Shown in pieces: positions 30,924 through 39,676 of a stretch of 64,000 nucleotides of DNA. Origin of the DNA: Lysobacterales bacterium (GTDB taxonomy: Bacteria; Pseudomonadota; Gammaproteobacteria; Xanthomonadales; SZUA-5). The stretch covers positions 1 to 64,000 of the forward strand of contig JABAQR010000014.1 of assembly GCA_019187485.1 (NCBI GenBank). Reading direction: 5' to 3'. How positions within the stretch are numbered: the stretch's first letter is position 1; each line of letters begins with the position of its first letter. The notes beneath the pieces are model-generated. The model saw only the letters and a list, made by a program, of their open reading frames with translations. It had not been told where the DNA came from and ran no database searches. Position numbers and translations under genes: made by a program.

Positions 30924-32069
30924 TCAGCGTGACCTGAATCCCTGGGGCGGCGGCGGTGCGCGCAGCCGCGCCGGCGCCAGGCGCTCCGCGACCGGCGTCG
31001 CGAGCAGGCGGTCGAGGGCCGCCAGCACCTCGTCGATGTCGATGCGGTCCATCACGCCCGGGTATTCGATGCGGGTGCTCCACGGCACCGCGTCGAGCTC
31101 GATGTGCAGGCGCTCGCGCACCACCTCGGGGAAGCGGTTCACGCACCACTGCAGGCTGCGGTAGGGGCCGCTGCGGCGCGGGTCGGTCGCGGCGTGCAGG
31201 CCGAGCACCGGTACGCCGAGCGCGCTTGCGAGGTGCATCGGGCCGGCGTCGGGGGACGCCAGGACCGTGAGGCGCTGCAGCAGCGCCAGCATCTGCTTCA
31301 GCGTGTCCTTGCCGACCAGGTCCAGGCAGCGCGCGTCCGGCGCCAGCGCGAGGATCTGGTCGGCCATGCGCCGCTCGGCTTCGCTGCGGCCGCCGAGCAG
31401 CACCACGCGCAGGCCGTGGCGACGATGCGCGTGGCGCGCGAGTTCGGCGTAACCGCGCGCATGCCAGGAGCGCAGCGCGTGGCTGGAGCAGGCGCTGATG
31501 CCGAGCCAGGGTGCGCCGTCCGCCAACTGCTGCGCAGCAAATGCATGTGCTGCGTCGGGAATCGCGAAGTCCCAGTGCAGCTCGTCCACGCGCACGCCGA
31601 GCGGCAGCCCGAACTGGCACAGCGTCTCCAGCACGTGGCTGTAGCCGTGCGCGGGGATGCGCTCGTTCACGAACAGGAAGTGGCCGTCGCGCGAACGCGC
31701 GCGGTCGTAGCCGATGCGCCGTCGCGCCCGCACGCCCAGGCTCAGCAGGTTCGCGCGCAGCGCGAGCTGCATCAGCAGCAGCGCGTCGAAACGCTGCCCG
31801 CGCAATTGCGCCCACAGCCTGCGCATGCCGGCGACGCCATCCTGCTTGCGGTACGGCAGCAGTTCGACGCCGTCGATGCCGGCCAGCAACTGCGCTTCGC
31901 CGGCGCCGGTGATCCAGCTGAGCCGCAGCTCCGGCCGCTGCGTGCGCAGCGCGTGCACCAGCGGCAGCAGGTGGCTGACGTCGCCGAGCGCGGACAGCCG
32001 CAGCAGGCAGACGGCAAGCTCTCCGGGGTTCGCGGCTATGCTGTGGCCGATGGGCGATGGGTTCGGCAT
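30924..32069 (-). CDS. Glycosyltransferase family 9 (heptosyltransferase-like)
   Basis: 381 residues with the two-Rossmann fold of ADP-heptose transferases: CLLRLSALGDVSHLLPLVH at the N-terminus and DAGPMHLASALGVPVLGLH near residue 275, followed by TDPRRSGPY. It probably adds a heptose to lipopolysaccharide core on the cytoplasmic face. The ATG at 32069 overlaps, on the opposite strand, the start of the KDO kinase gene (shared CATG), another LPS-core enzyme, which supports the LPS assignment. Which heptose is added cannot be told. Confidence 0.9.
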   Translation of the reverse strand: MPNPSPIGHSIAANPGELAVCLLRLSALGDVSHLLPLVHALRTQRPELRLSWITGAGEAQLLAGIDGVELLPYRKQDGVAGMRRLWAQLRGQRFDALLLMQLALRANLLSLGVRARRRIGYDRARSRDGHFLFVNERIPAHGYSHVLETLCQFGLPLGVRVDELHWDFAIPDAAHAFAAQQLADGAPWLGISACSSHALRSWHARGYAELARHAHRRHGLRVVLLGGRSEAERRMADQILALAPDARCLDLVGKDTLKQMLALLQRLTVLASPDAGPMHLASALGVPVLGLHAATDPRRSGPYRSLQWCVNRFPEVVRERLHIELDAVPWSTRIEYPGVMDRIDIDEVLAALDRLLATPVAERLAPARLRAPPPPQGFRSR

Positions 32070-32802
32070 GACGGGCGAGCAACCAATCCAGGCGGAGATG
32101 CTGACCGAAGGCGCGCGCGTCGTCATCTTCGACGCCGCCCGCCTGCCGCGCCCGCACGCGCACTGGTTCGATCCGGCGCACTGGCCGCGCCGGCGCGTGC
32201 TCGACCGCGGCCGCGGCGCCACTTTCGCGATCGAGGCCGACTTCGGCCCCGCCGTGCTGCGCCGTTATCGGCGCGGCGGCGCGGTCGCGCGCGTGCTGAA
32301 GGACCGCTACGTGTGGACCGGCGAGGCGCAGGCGCGCCCCTTCGCCGAATTCCGCCTGCTCGCGGCGGCCTTCGCTGCGGGGCTGCCGGTGCCGCGGCCC
32401 TTGGCGGCGCAGGTGCGCCGTCGCGGCGCCTTCTATTCGGGCGACCTGCTGATGGCCGAGATCGCGCGCACGCAGACCTTGTCGGCGCGGCTGCAGGTCG
32501 AGTCCGACTGGACCAGCTTCGACTGGGATGGGGTCGGCCGCACCCTCGGGCGCGTGCATGCGGCCGGGTTCCGCCACGCCGACCTGAATGCGCACAACCT
32601 GCTGCTGGACGACGACGGCGGCGTGCACGTGATCGACTGGGACCGCGGCCGCCGCTGCGCCGCCGGTGCCTGGGCGGAGACCGTGCTGGCGCGCCTGCAA
32701 CGCTCCCTGCGCAAGCTCTTCGGCGAGCGTGCGGAGGCGGCCGACGCCCGCGAGGGCTGGCGCCTGCTGCTGGCCGCGCACGCTGCGGGATTGCGCGCAT
32801 GA
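32068..32802 (+). CDS. kdkA: 3-deoxy-D-manno-octulosonic acid (KDO) kinase
   Basis: Phosphorylates the KDO residue of lipid A precursor at position 4. 244 residues from the ATG at 32068; an ATG at 32038 is also in frame. Kinase-like fold motifs are VLRRYRRGGAVAR near the N-terminus, HADLNAHNLLLDDDGG as the catalytic loop and VIDWDRGR as the metal-binding Asp. It is divergent from the heptosyltransferase, with overlapping start codons, and its stop overlaps the start of the MBL-fold gene (ATGA). Confidence 0.9.
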   Translation: MTGEQPIQAEMLTEGARVVIFDAARLPRPHAHWFDPAHWPRRRVLDRGRGATFAIEADFGPAVLRRYRRGGAVARVLKDRYVWTGEAQARPFAEFRLLAAAFAAGLPVPRPLAAQVRRRGAFYSGDLLMAEIARTQTLSARLQVESDWTSFDWDGVGRTLGRVHAAGFRHADLNAHNLLLDDDGGVHVIDWDRGRRCAAGAWAETVLARLQRSLRKLFGERAEAADAREGWRLLLAAHAAGLRA

Positions 32803-33590
32803 GCGGACCGGGCGGTGCACTGTCGCTGCGTTTCCTTGGCGTCGGCAGCGCCCAGGCGAGCGCGCTCGGCAGCTCCAGCGCGGTGCTGCAGCGCGGCGAT
32901 GCGCCACTGCTGCTGATCGACTGCGGCATCGGCGCGCTCGACCGCTACCGAGACGTCTACGGCGCGCTCCCCGAGGCCGTGTTCGTGACCCACACCCACC
33001 TCGACCACGTCGGGGATTTCGAAGCCTGGTTCTACCGCCTCGCCTTCGCGGCCGGTGCGCGCCTGCCGCGTGTCTATGTGCCGGCGTCGGTGGTGCCGCT
33101 GCTGCAGCGGCGCGTCGCCGACTTCCCGAACTGGGTGGCCGAGGGCGGCCGCAACTTCTGGGACGTGTTCCAGCTGGTGCCGGTGTCCGATCACTTCTGG
33201 CACGCCGGGCTGCGCTTCGCGGTGTTCCCGGTGCGCCACCACGCGCCCGAGAGCGCCTTCGGCCTCGCGCTGGCGGGCAGCTTCCTGTACACCGGCGATA
33301 CCCGCCCGATCCCGGAGTGGCTGCAGCAGCACGCGCGCCATGGCGAGTGGATCTTCCACGACTGCGCGCCGGAGCCGAATCCCTCGCACACCGGCCTGCC
33401 CGACCTCGAGCGCGAATACGCGGCCGGTGTGCGTGCGCGCCTGGTGCTGTACCACTACCCGGACCAACCGGCCTTCGAGCGCATGCGCGGGCAGGGCTAC
33501 CGGGTGGCGACGCCGGGCGCGGTCTTCGAGCTGCCTCCGCCGAACGACGACGCCTGCGTCGAGGGCTGGACGGCATGGAGCAGCCGGTGA
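32799..33590 (+). CDS. MBL-fold metallo-hydrolase
   Basis: 263 residues. The zinc-binding motif HTHLDHVGD (HxHxDH) is near residue 65; further ligand candidates are RHHAPES, the Asp of YTGDTRPI and the His of LYHYPDQ. The overall pattern resembles RNase Z/AtsA-like phosphodiesterases acting on small molecules or nucleic acids. It overlaps kdkA by 4 bp and moaA by 16 bp. The substrate is unknown; the position ahead of moaA may be coincidental. Confidence 0.85.
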   Translation: MSGPGGALSLRFLGVGSAQASALGSSSAVLQRGDAPLLLIDCGIGALDRYRDVYGALPEAVFVTHTHLDHVGDFEAWFYRLAFAAGARLPRVYVPASVVPLLQRRVADFPNWVAEGGRNFWDVFQLVPVSDHFWHAGLRFAVFPVRHHAPESAFGLALAGSFLYTGDTRPIPEWLQQHARHGEWIFHDCAPEPNPSHTGLPDLEREYAAGVRARLVLYHYPDQPAFERMRGQGYRVATPGAVFELPPPNDDACVEGWTAWSSR

Positions 33591-34618
33591 GCGTGCTACC
33601 CGCCACCGAGGTGCTGGTCGACCGCCTGCAGCGGCCGCTGCACGATTTGCGCATCTCGGTGATCGACCGCTGCAACTTCCGCTGCCCCTACTGCATGCCG
33701 GAAGACCGCTATCCGCGCGACCACGCCTTCCTCGCCGCCGCCGAGCGCCTGACCGCCGCCGAGATCGCGCGCATCGCCGGCGTGTTCGTCGAACTCGGGG
33801 TCGGCAAGCTGCGCCTGACCGGCGGCGAGCCGCTGCTGCGACGCGACCTGCCCGAGATCGTCGCGCTGCTCGCGGCGCTGCCGGGCGCGCCGGACCTCGC
33901 GCTGACCAGCAACGGCGTGCTGCTGGCACGCGATGCGGCGGCGCTCGCGCAGGCGGGACTGAAGCGCATCACGGTCAGCCTGGACGCGCTCGATCCGCAG
34001 ATCTTCGCGACGCTCAGCGGGAATCGCGGCCACGTCGAGGACGTGCTGCGCGGCATCGACGCGGCGGAGCGCGCCGGCCTGGCGCCGATCAAGATCAACT
34101 GCGTCGTGCAACGCGGCGTCAACGAATCCCAGGTGCTGCCGCTGGTCGAGCATTTCCGTGGCAGCGGCGCGGTGCTGCGCTTCATCGAGTACATGGACGT
34201 CGGCACCTGCAACCGCTGGCAGATGGCCGCGGTGGTGCCCTCGCGCGAACTGCACGCGGCGATCCACGCGCGCTGGCCGCTGGTCGCGGTGCAATCGGCC
34301 TATCGCGGCGAGGTCGCCGAGCGCTATCGTTTTGCGGATGGCGGCGGCGAGATCGGATTCATCTCCTCGGTCAGCCAGCCCTTTTGCGGCGACTGCACGC
34401 GCGCGCGTCTGTCCGCCGACGGCCGGCTCTACACCTGCCTGTTCGGCCGCAGCGGGCGCGACCTGCGCACGCCGCTGCGCGCCGGAGCGAGCGACGCCGA
34501 ACTGCGCACCCTGATCGCCACCATCTGGCGTGCCAGGCGCGACCGCTACAGCGAGGAACGCCAACCCGAGTCACCGGCGCGCGAGGGGCGCGTCGAAATG
34601 TACAGGATCGGTGGATGA
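33575..34618 (+). CDS. moaA: GTP 3',8-cyclase (molybdenum cofactor biosynthesis protein A)
   Basis: Radical-SAM enzyme that starts molybdopterin synthesis by cyclising GTP. 347 residues. The N-terminal cluster CNFRCPYC (CxxxCxxC), the LTGGEPLLRRD SAM motif, and the C-terminal second-cluster cysteines (CGDCTRARLSADGRLYTCLF) are all present. The protein ends in RIGG, the conserved double glycine needed for activity. It overlaps the MBL gene by 16 bp and moaC by 4 bp. Confidence 0.97.
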   Translation: MEQPVSVLPATEVLVDRLQRPLHDLRISVIDRCNFRCPYCMPEDRYPRDHAFLAAAERLTAAEIARIAGVFVELGVGKLRLTGGEPLLRRDLPEIVALLAALPGAPDLALTSNGVLLARDAAALAQAGLKRITVSLDALDPQIFATLSGNRGHVEDVLRGIDAAERAGLAPIKINCVVQRGVNESQVLPLVEHFRGSGAVLRFIEYMDVGTCNRWQMAAVVPSRELHAAIHARWPLVAVQSAYRGEVAERYRFADGGGEIGFISSVSQPFCGDCTRARLSADGRLYTCLFGRSGRDLRTPLRAGASDAELRTLIATIWRARRDRYSEERQPESPAREGRVEMYRIGG

Positions 34619-35094
34619 AGCCGAGTCACGTGGATGAGCAGGGCCGGCCGCGCATGGTCGATGTCGGCCACAAGCCGGTGAGCGCGCGGATGGCGCGCGC
34701 GCAGGCCGAGATCGTGTTCCCGCCGGAGGTCGACGCGCAGTTGCGCGCCCAGGGTTACGCGGTGGCGAAAGGACCGGTGATCGCGACCGCGATCATCGCC
34801 GGCGTGATGGGCGCCAAGAAGACGCCCGAACTGATCCCTTTCTGCCATCCGCTCGGGCTCGACGATTGCGAGATCGCGATCGAGCCGGCCGGCGAGGGCG
34901 TCTGGCGCATCGACTGCGCGGTGCGACTGCAGGCGCGCACCGGCGTCGAGATGGAGGCGCTGACCGGCGCCGCGGTCGCCGCGCTCGCGGTCTACGACAT
35001 GTGCAAGGCGCTGTCGCCGGAGATCGAGATCCGCAGCCTGCGACTGGTCGAGAAGCACGGCGGCAAGCGCGACTATCTGCGTCGGAATGACTGA
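34615..35094 (+). CDS. moaC: Cyclic pyranopterin monophosphate synthase
   Basis: Converts the MoaA product to cyclic pyranopterin monophosphate. 159 residues. Typical motifs are RPRMVDVGHKPVSARMARA, ELIPFCHPLGLDD, TGVEMEALTGAAVAALAVYD and the C-terminal GGKRDYLR with the catalytic Lys. The start overlaps the moaA stop. No moaD or moaE follows, so those genes must lie elsewhere. Confidence 0.97.
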   Translation: MKPSHVDEQGRPRMVDVGHKPVSARMARAQAEIVFPPEVDAQLRAQGYAVAKGPVIATAIIAGVMGAKKTPELIPFCHPLGLDDCEIAIEPAGEGVWRIDCAVRLQARTGVEMEALTGAAVAALAVYDMCKALSPEIEIRSLRLVEKHGGKRDYLRRND

Positions 35095-35198
35095 TGCGGC
35101 GGCGTGCGCGCCGGCCCATGGTCCTGCACGGTGCGGCCTGTGCGTGGCGTCGGGCGCCCGACGGTGGCTTGGAATGGTCGTCCATGACCGGCGCAGAG

Positions 35199-35228
35199 TT
35201 GAGCCAGACGCTCGCCATCGGCTATGAT
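35199..35228 (+). promoter_or_regulatory. Sigma-70 promoter for tRNA-Ser(GGA)
   Basis: TTGAGC (35199-35204) and TATGAT (35223-35228) are 18 bp apart, followed by a GC-rich stretch (CGCGGGC) like the discriminator of stable-RNA promoters. The tRNA begins 55 bp after the -10 box. Confidence 0.65.
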
Positions 35229-35283
35229 CGCGGGCTACCCGCGGCAACGGCAGGATGCCGGTGGTGCGGGCAAAACCGGACGT

Positions 35284-35376
35284 GGAGAGATGTCCGAGTG
35301 GTTGAAGGAGCACGCCTGGAAAGTGTGTAAGCGGCTAAACCCCGCTTCGAGGGTTCGAATCCCTCTCTCTCCGCCA
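35284..35376 (+). tRNA. tRNA-Ser (anticodon GGA)
   Basis: 93 nt with encoded CCA. Acceptor GGAGAGA (35284-35290) pairs with TCTCTCC (35366-35372). The anticodon stem CACGC/GTGTG encloses CTGGAAA, giving anticodon GGA. It has the long variable arm of a class II tRNA and a T arm GAGGGTTCGAATCCCTC. Confidence 0.97.
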
Positions 35377-35410
35377 CGTCCCCCGGCCGCAATCCGGCCG
35401 ATGTTTCTGC

Positions 35411-35525
35411 GGTGGCCCCTGTCGGTCCCCCCGCGTCGCAAGGCCGTCAACCCCGCCAGGCCCGGAAGGGAGCAACGGTCGCGGTACGAGCGGGCGCCGG
35501 GGTGTGGCTGGCGGGGGCCGCCACC
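35411..35525 (+). ncRNA. ffs: Bacterial small signal recognition particle RNA (4.5S)
   Basis: The diagnostic apical loop AGGCCCGGAAGGGAGCAACG (GGAA tetraloop plus asymmetric A-rich bulge) and the distal GGGGTGTGGCTGG are present. GGTGGCCCC at 35411 pairs with GGGGCCGCCACC ending about 35525. Position between a tRNA-Ser and dnaX fits known gammaproteobacterial synteny. Ends are approximate. It binds Ffh to target inner-membrane proteins. Confidence 0.92.
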
Positions 35526-35739
35526 CATTTCCGGTCGGCAGCGAACGCATCCTTCCAGGACGCGCCGCTGCACGCCGAGTCCGACGCAGGCCCGGACTCG
35601 GCTTCGCCGCCGCTTTCGCGGCGCGGGCAGGCCATTCATGGCCTGCGGGCTCCATCGGTCGGCGACCGCGCGATCATGCTCCTACACTTCGGGCGCCGCA
35701 CGGGCGATCATGCGCTTTCCTCTCCAAGCTGCGTCCCCG

Positions 35740-37329
35740 ATGAGCTATCTGGTCCTCGCGCGCAAGTGGCGGCCGCGGCGCTTCTCCGAACTGGTCGGGC
35801 AGCAGCACGTGGTGCGTGCGCTGGTCAACGGGATCGAGTCCGGCCGGTTGCATCACGCCTTCCTGTTCACCGGCACGCGCGGGGTAGGCAAGACCACGAT
35901 CGCGCGCATTCTCGCCAAGACACTCAATTGCGAGCGCGGCGTCAGCGCCGATCCCTGCGGGGTGTGTTCGGCCTGCGCCGACATCGACGCCGGCCGCTTC
36001 GTCGACCTGCTGGAGATCGACGCGGCCTCGCGCACCAAGGTCGACGATACGCGCGAACTGCTCGACAACGTGATCTACGCGCCGAGCCGTGGACGCTACA
36101 AGATTTATCTGATCGACGAAGTGCACATGCTGTCGACGCACTCCTTCAACGCCTTGCTGAAGACGCTCGAGGAGCCGCCGCCACACGTCAAGTTCCTGCT
36201 CGCGACCACCGACCCGCAGAAGCTGCCGGTCACGGTGCTGTCGCGCTGCCTGCAGTTCAGCCTGAAGCGACTGGAGCGCAGCGAGATCGAAGCCCAGTTG
36301 CAGCACATCCTGCGGGCCGAGGACGTGAGCTACGAGGCCGCGGCGCTGAGCGCACTGGCGCGCGCCGCCGATGGCAGCCTGCGCGATGGGCTGTCGCTGC
36401 TCGACCAGGCGCTCGCCTTCGGTGGCGGCAGTGTGCGCGGCGAGGACGTGCTGACCATGCTCGGCACCATCGATCGCCGCGCGCTCGCCGCGCTCGCGCT
36501 GGCGCTGATGGCGGGCAACCGTGGCGCGCTGCGCGACGAGCTGAAGCGCATCGGTGAACTGTCGGTCGATTACGCCGGGTTGCTCGCCGAATTGTTGGTG
36601 CTCTGGCACGACGTCGCTTCCCGCCAGGTCTTCGGCGAGGGCATCGAATCCGAGATCGTCGACGACGCCACGCTGCTGCAACTGGCCGACGGACTTTCGC
36701 CCGAGGACGTGCAGTTGTACTACCAGATGAGCCTGCTGGCGCGCCGCGACCTCGATCTCGCACCCGATGCCCGCACCGGTTTCGAGATGGCCATGCTGCG
36801 CCTGCTGGCCTTCCGGCCCGTGGGCGGCGAGGACACGCGGCCTGACCCGCCAGCGGGTGCGTGGACTCCGACGTCCGCCACGCGCGCCGCGCCCAATCCG
36901 GCGCCCGCATCCATGCCGGCACCGGCACCAGCCAGTCATCCCGACGCGCCAGGCGTCTCAGCCTGGTTCGATCTGCTCGCGGGCGCCGAACTGCGCGGGC
37001 CGGCGCTCGAACTGGCCAGGCAGTTGCAGCCGCTCGAAGGCGAGGGCGCACGCTGGAAACTGGCGCTCGCACCGCGTCTGGAAAGCCTGAATTCGCCCTT
37101 TGCCCGGCGCAGTCTGGAAGATGCCTTGCGCGCGGCGGTTGGCGGCGATTGCCGGATCGAGATCGTATTGCGGGCGCAGGCGGGAGAGAGCCTCGGTGAG
37201 CGTCAGGCGCGTGCGCGCGGTGAGCGCGTGGCAGCGGCCGAACAGAGTTTGCTGGCCGATCCCGGCCTGCAGTCATTGACTCGCGAACTCGGCGCCCGCG
37301 TGGTGCCGGGTTCGCTGCGGGTGGATTGA
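35740..37329 (+). CDS. dnaX: DNA polymerase III subunits tau/gamma
   Basis: Clamp-loader ATPase. 529 residues from the ATG at 35740. Walker A GTRGVGKT is at 45-52; the zinc site cysteines (64, 73, 76, 79) and DEVHML Walker B are present, with the SRC sensor motif after them. A Pro/Ala linker (about 395-415) leads to a C-terminal domain resembling the tau part that binds the polymerase. No A-rich slippery sequence is visible, so there is no sign of a gamma-producing frameshift. ybaB follows 14 bp later. Confidence 0.97.
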   Translation: MSYLVLARKWRPRRFSELVGQQHVVRALVNGIESGRLHHAFLFTGTRGVGKTTIARILAKTLNCERGVSADPCGVCSACADIDAGRFVDLLEIDAASRTKVDDTRELLDNVIYAPSRGRYKIYLIDEVHMLSTHSFNALLKTLEEPPPHVKFLLATTDPQKLPVTVLSRCLQFSLKRLERSEIEAQLQHILRAEDVSYEAAALSALARAADGSLRDGLSLLDQALAFGGGSVRGEDVLTMLGTIDRRALAALALALMAGNRGALRDELKRIGELSVDYAGLLAELLVLWHDVASRQVFGEGIESEIVDDATLLQLADGLSPEDVQLYYQMSLLARRDLDLAPDARTGFEMAMLRLLAFRPVGGEDTRPDPPAGAWTPTSATRAAPNPAPASMPAPAPASHPDAPGVSAWFDLLAGAELRGPALELARQLQPLEGEGARWKLALAPRLESLNSPFARRSLEDALRAAVGGDCRIEIVLRAQAGESLGERQARARGERVAAAEQSLLADPGLQSLTRELGARVVPGSLRVD

Positions 37330-37343
37330 AGCGGAGGCAGACG

Positions 37344-37679
37344 ATGCGTGGCGGACTGGGAAACATCCTGCAACAGGCGCAGAAAATGCAGGAGGAATTG
37401 CAAAAACAGATGGCGCAGGCGCAGAAGGAACTGGAGCAGGCCGAGGTCATCGGCAGCGCCGGTGGCGGCATGGTCGGCGTGACCATGAGCGGTCGCCACG
37501 AGGCGCGCCGCGTGCGCATCGATCCGGCGCTGCTGAAGGACGATCCGGAGATGCTCGAGGACCTGCTCGCGGCGGCGATCAACGACGCCGTCAACAAGGT
37601 CGCCGAGATGTCGACCGCGCGCATGGCGCGGGTCACCGGCGGCCTCAACCTGCCGCCCGGCATGAAGCTGCCGTTCTGA
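37344..37679 (+). CDS. ybaB: YbaB/EbfC nucleoid-associated protein
   Basis: Small DNA-binding dimer, 111 residues. The sequence [20 protein letters not shown], then the conserved [12 protein letters not shown] and the C-terminal [12 protein letters not shown], is diagnostic. The ATG at 37344 is preceded by GGAGG. It sits between dnaX and recR as in most proteobacteria. Confidence 0.96.
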   Translation: MRGGLGNILQQAQKMQEELQKQMAQAQKELEQAEVIGSAGGGMVGVTMSGRHEARRVRIDPALLKDDPEMLEDLLAAAINDAVNKVAEMSTARMARVTGGLNLPPGMKLPF

Positions 37680-37695
37680 TCCACGCGCGCGGCTG

Positions 37696-38286
37696 ATGAG
37701 CCCCTTGCTCGACGAACTGGTGCAGGCACTGCGTTGCCTGCCGGGCGTCGGTATCAAGAGCGCACAGCGCATGGCTTTCCACCTGCTCGAGCGTGATCGC
37801 GCCGGTGCCCGCCGGCTGGCCGAGAAGCTGGCGGCTGCCGCCGATCGCATCGGCCAGTGTGCGCGCTGCCGCACTTTCACCGAGGTCGCCGTGTGCGCGC
37901 TGTGCGCGGCGCCCGGGCGCGAGGACGAGCAGCTCTGCATCGTCGAGACGCCTGCCGACCTCTACGCGCTCGAACAGGCGACTGGTTACCGGGGTCGCTA
38001 TTTCGTGCTGCACGGCCGGCTGTCGCCGCTGGACGGCTGCGGGCCGCGCGAACTCGGCCTCGACCACCTCGTGGCGCGCCTCGCCGAAGGCCAGGTGCGC
38101 GAGCTGATCGTCGCCACCAATCCGACCGTCGAGGGTGAGGTGACCGCGCACTATCTCGCCGAGATCGCGCGCGCGGCCGGCGTCGTGCCCAGTCGCATCG
38201 CCCACGGCGTGCCGGTCGGCGGCGAACTGGAATACATCGACCGCAGCACGCTCGCGCATGCCTTCAGCGGCAGACAGAAGGTATGA
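37696..38286 (+). CDS. recR: Recombination mediator RecR
   Basis: Forms the RecFOR ring that loads RecA on gapped DNA. 196 residues. An N-terminal HhH region ([19 protein letters not shown]), the C4 zinc finger [16 protein letters not shown] and the Toprim domain ([31 protein letters not shown]) are in order. It follows ybaB by 16 bp, completing the dnaX-ybaB-recR operon. Confidence 0.97.
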   Translation: MSPLLDELVQALRCLPGVGIKSAQRMAFHLLERDRAGARRLAEKLAAAADRIGQCARCRTFTEVAVCALCAAPGREDEQLCIVETPADLYALEQATGYRGRYFVLHGRLSPLDGCGPRELGLDHLVARLAEGQVRELIVATNPTVEGEVTAHYLAEIARAAGVVPSRIAHGVPVGGELEYIDRSTLAHAFSGRQKV

Positions 38287-38290
38287 GGAA

Positions 38291-38525
38291 AAGGCGGTGA
38301 AACGTGAGAATCGAAAAGTGAAAGGAAGAACCCGATCCTGGATAAGCTTGGACGCCGACGATTCCAGCGCTCCTCACTGTGGAAGGTCTGAACAAGTCCG
38401 TCCTGGACTTCTTCAGACGCACCATCCGTGGCGCGCGGAACCTCTGAGTTGTTCAGAGGTTCCCTATCACCGTTCACGCTCGCCTTCGCCTTCACGGTTC
38501 ACTATTCGCCATTCACGACTCCTCC
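38291..38525. repeat. Heptad-arm palindrome (recR-HIT gap) enclosing two smaller hairpins
   Basis: The left arm (38291-38330) is made of words such as GTGAAAC, GTGAGAA and GTGAAAG. The right arm (about 38469-38525) carries the complementary GTTCACT, ATTCGCC and ATTCACG in a 7-bp step. Between them are a near-perfect 14-bp hairpin (38386-38399 with 38405-38418, one mismatch) and one copy of the 45-bp dispersed repeat. Confidence 0.7.
38422..38466. repeat. 45-bp dispersed repeat, copy 1
   Basis: A 45-bp sequence identical to 52515-52559. It contains the perfect 11-bp hairpin GGAACCTCTGA/TCAGAGGTTCC (38437-38447 with 38453-38463, loop GTTGT). It is inserted inside the larger heptad-arm palindrome. 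Confidence 0.9.
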
Positions 38526-38526
38526 C

Positions 38527-38865
38527 ATGACTCTGTTCGCCAAGATCATTCGCCGCGAGATTCCCGCCGACATCGTTTACGAGGACGATCAAGTCCTTGG
38601 CTTTCGCGATATCAGTCCGCAGGCGCCGGTGCATGTGCTGTTCGTGCCCAAGCAGGCGGTTGCCAATACCGACGGGCTCGCCGACGACCAGGCGGAACTG
38701 GTTGGACGCGTGGTGCTCGCCGCGCGCAACTACGCGCGCCAGATCGGCATCGCGCAGTCGGGCTACCGGATGGTCCTGAACACCAATGGCGACGGCGGCC
38801 AGACCGTCTATCACCTGCACCTGCATCTGCTCGGCGGTCGCCAGCTCCATTGGCCCCCGGGGTGA
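38527..38865 (+). CDS. HIT-family nucleotide-binding hydrolase (HinT-like)
   Basis: 112 residues. The signature HLHLHLLGG (HxHxHxx) is at the C-terminus, and the N-terminus MTLFAKIIRREIPADIVYED is typical of HinT-like purine nucleoside phosphoramidases. Cytoplasmic. The ATG at 38527 follows directly on the right arm of a palindromic element, so its native promoter and leader may have been altered. Confidence 0.93.
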   Translation: MTLFAKIIRREIPADIVYEDDQVLGFRDISPQAPVHVLFVPKQAVANTDGLADDQAELVGRVVLAARNYARQIGIAQSGYRMVLNTNGDGGQTVYHLHLHLLGGRQLHWPPG

Positions 38866-39006
38866 AGAGCGGTCGCGAGCTGCGCTCGCGGGTCGGGGAG
38901 GCACGTCTGAGGCAAGGCGGGGCGTCGAGCGAAGCGCTTCGCCCGCCCGTGAGCCACGCTCTAGCCTGGATCGGCGCGCCTGGACCGTGCCTGTCGCGCT
39001 GGTCGC

Positions 39007-39339
39007 TCAGCGCTTGCTGAGATCGCCAAGTCTGGACTTCTGACTTGCGAAGTAGGCGGCGAGGTCGGCGATATCCTGGTCGGACAGGGTGCCGGCGAAA
39101 CCCTTCATGATCGCGTTGTCGCGGGCTCCCGAGCGGTACCCCTTGAGCGACTGCGCGAGGTAATCGGCGTACTGGCCGGCGAGGATCGGGTACTGTGGAT
39201 CGCCGACACCATTGCCGTCGGCCCCGTGGCAAGCCTGGCAGGGTGTGGAGAGCTTGAGTCCGTTGCCGGGGCTGCCGGCGGCGTGGGCGCCGACGCAGGC
39301 GAGCAGGCCGAGAGCGGCGATCAGGTGCTGGATGCGCAT
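39007..39339 (-). CDS. Periplasmic cytochrome c (single heme)
   Basis: 110 residues with a signal peptide (MRIQHLIAALGLLACVGAHA). The heme motif CQACH is near residue 34 and a distal Met candidate lies in AIMKGF. The C-terminal DQDIADLAAYFASQ helix is typical of class I cytochromes c. It is similar in pattern to the upstream neighbour (39347-39676), separated by 7 bp, so the pair likely arose by duplication and may act as c4/c5-type electron carriers. Confidence 0.92.
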   Translation of the reverse strand: MRIQHLIAALGLLACVGAHAAGSPGNGLKLSTPCQACHGADGNGVGDPQYPILAGQYADYLAQSLKGYRSGARDNAIMKGFAGTLSDQDIADLAAYFASQKSRLGDLSKR

Positions 39340-39346
39340 GCAGGTC

Positions 39347-39676
39347 TCAGGGAGCGGCGTGGGTGGACAGGTACGCGGCGATGTCGGCGATATCCTGCTC
39401 GGACAGGCTCTCCGCCTGCGCGTTCATCGTGGTGTGCTTGCGCGTGCCGGCACGATAACCGTTGAGCGCAGCGACCAGATATTCGTAGTTCTGACCGGAG
39501 ATTCGCGGAACCCGGTAATGCGGGTAGGCATTGCCGTAGCCCGTGATGCCGTGGCAGCCGGTGCAGGTGTAGGCCTTCTTCCTGCCTGCGTCGGCGTCGC
39601 CGCGGGCGGGCGTCTGGGCGGTGACGGGCAGCGCGAAAGCCAGTGTCAGCAAGCTTGCGAGAGTAATCGACCTCAT
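39347..39676 (-). CDS. Periplasmic cytochrome c (single heme)
   Basis: 109 residues with the ATG at 39676; the open frame continues upstream, but the signal peptide MRSITLASLLTLAFALPVTA fixes this start. The heme motif is CTGCH and a Met in TTMNAQ is the probable sixth ligand. LSEQDIADIAAYLSTH is shared with the neighbouring cytochrome. Probably periplasmic electron transfer; the partner is not evident. Confidence 0.92.
   Translation of the reverse strand: MRSITLASLLTLAFALPVTAQTPARGDADAGRKKAYTCTGCHGITGYGNAYPHYRVPRISGQNYEYLVAALNGYRAGTRKHTTMNAQAESLSEQDIADIAAYLSTHAAP

Noticed and set aside
35094-35330. Small frame after moaC as moaD or moaE
   Set aside because: It runs into tRNA-Ser and has no C-terminal GG or MoaE-like sequence.
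35740-37329. Programmed frameshift in dnaX producing gamma
   Set aside because: No A-rich slippery sequence with a downstream hairpin could be found in the gene.
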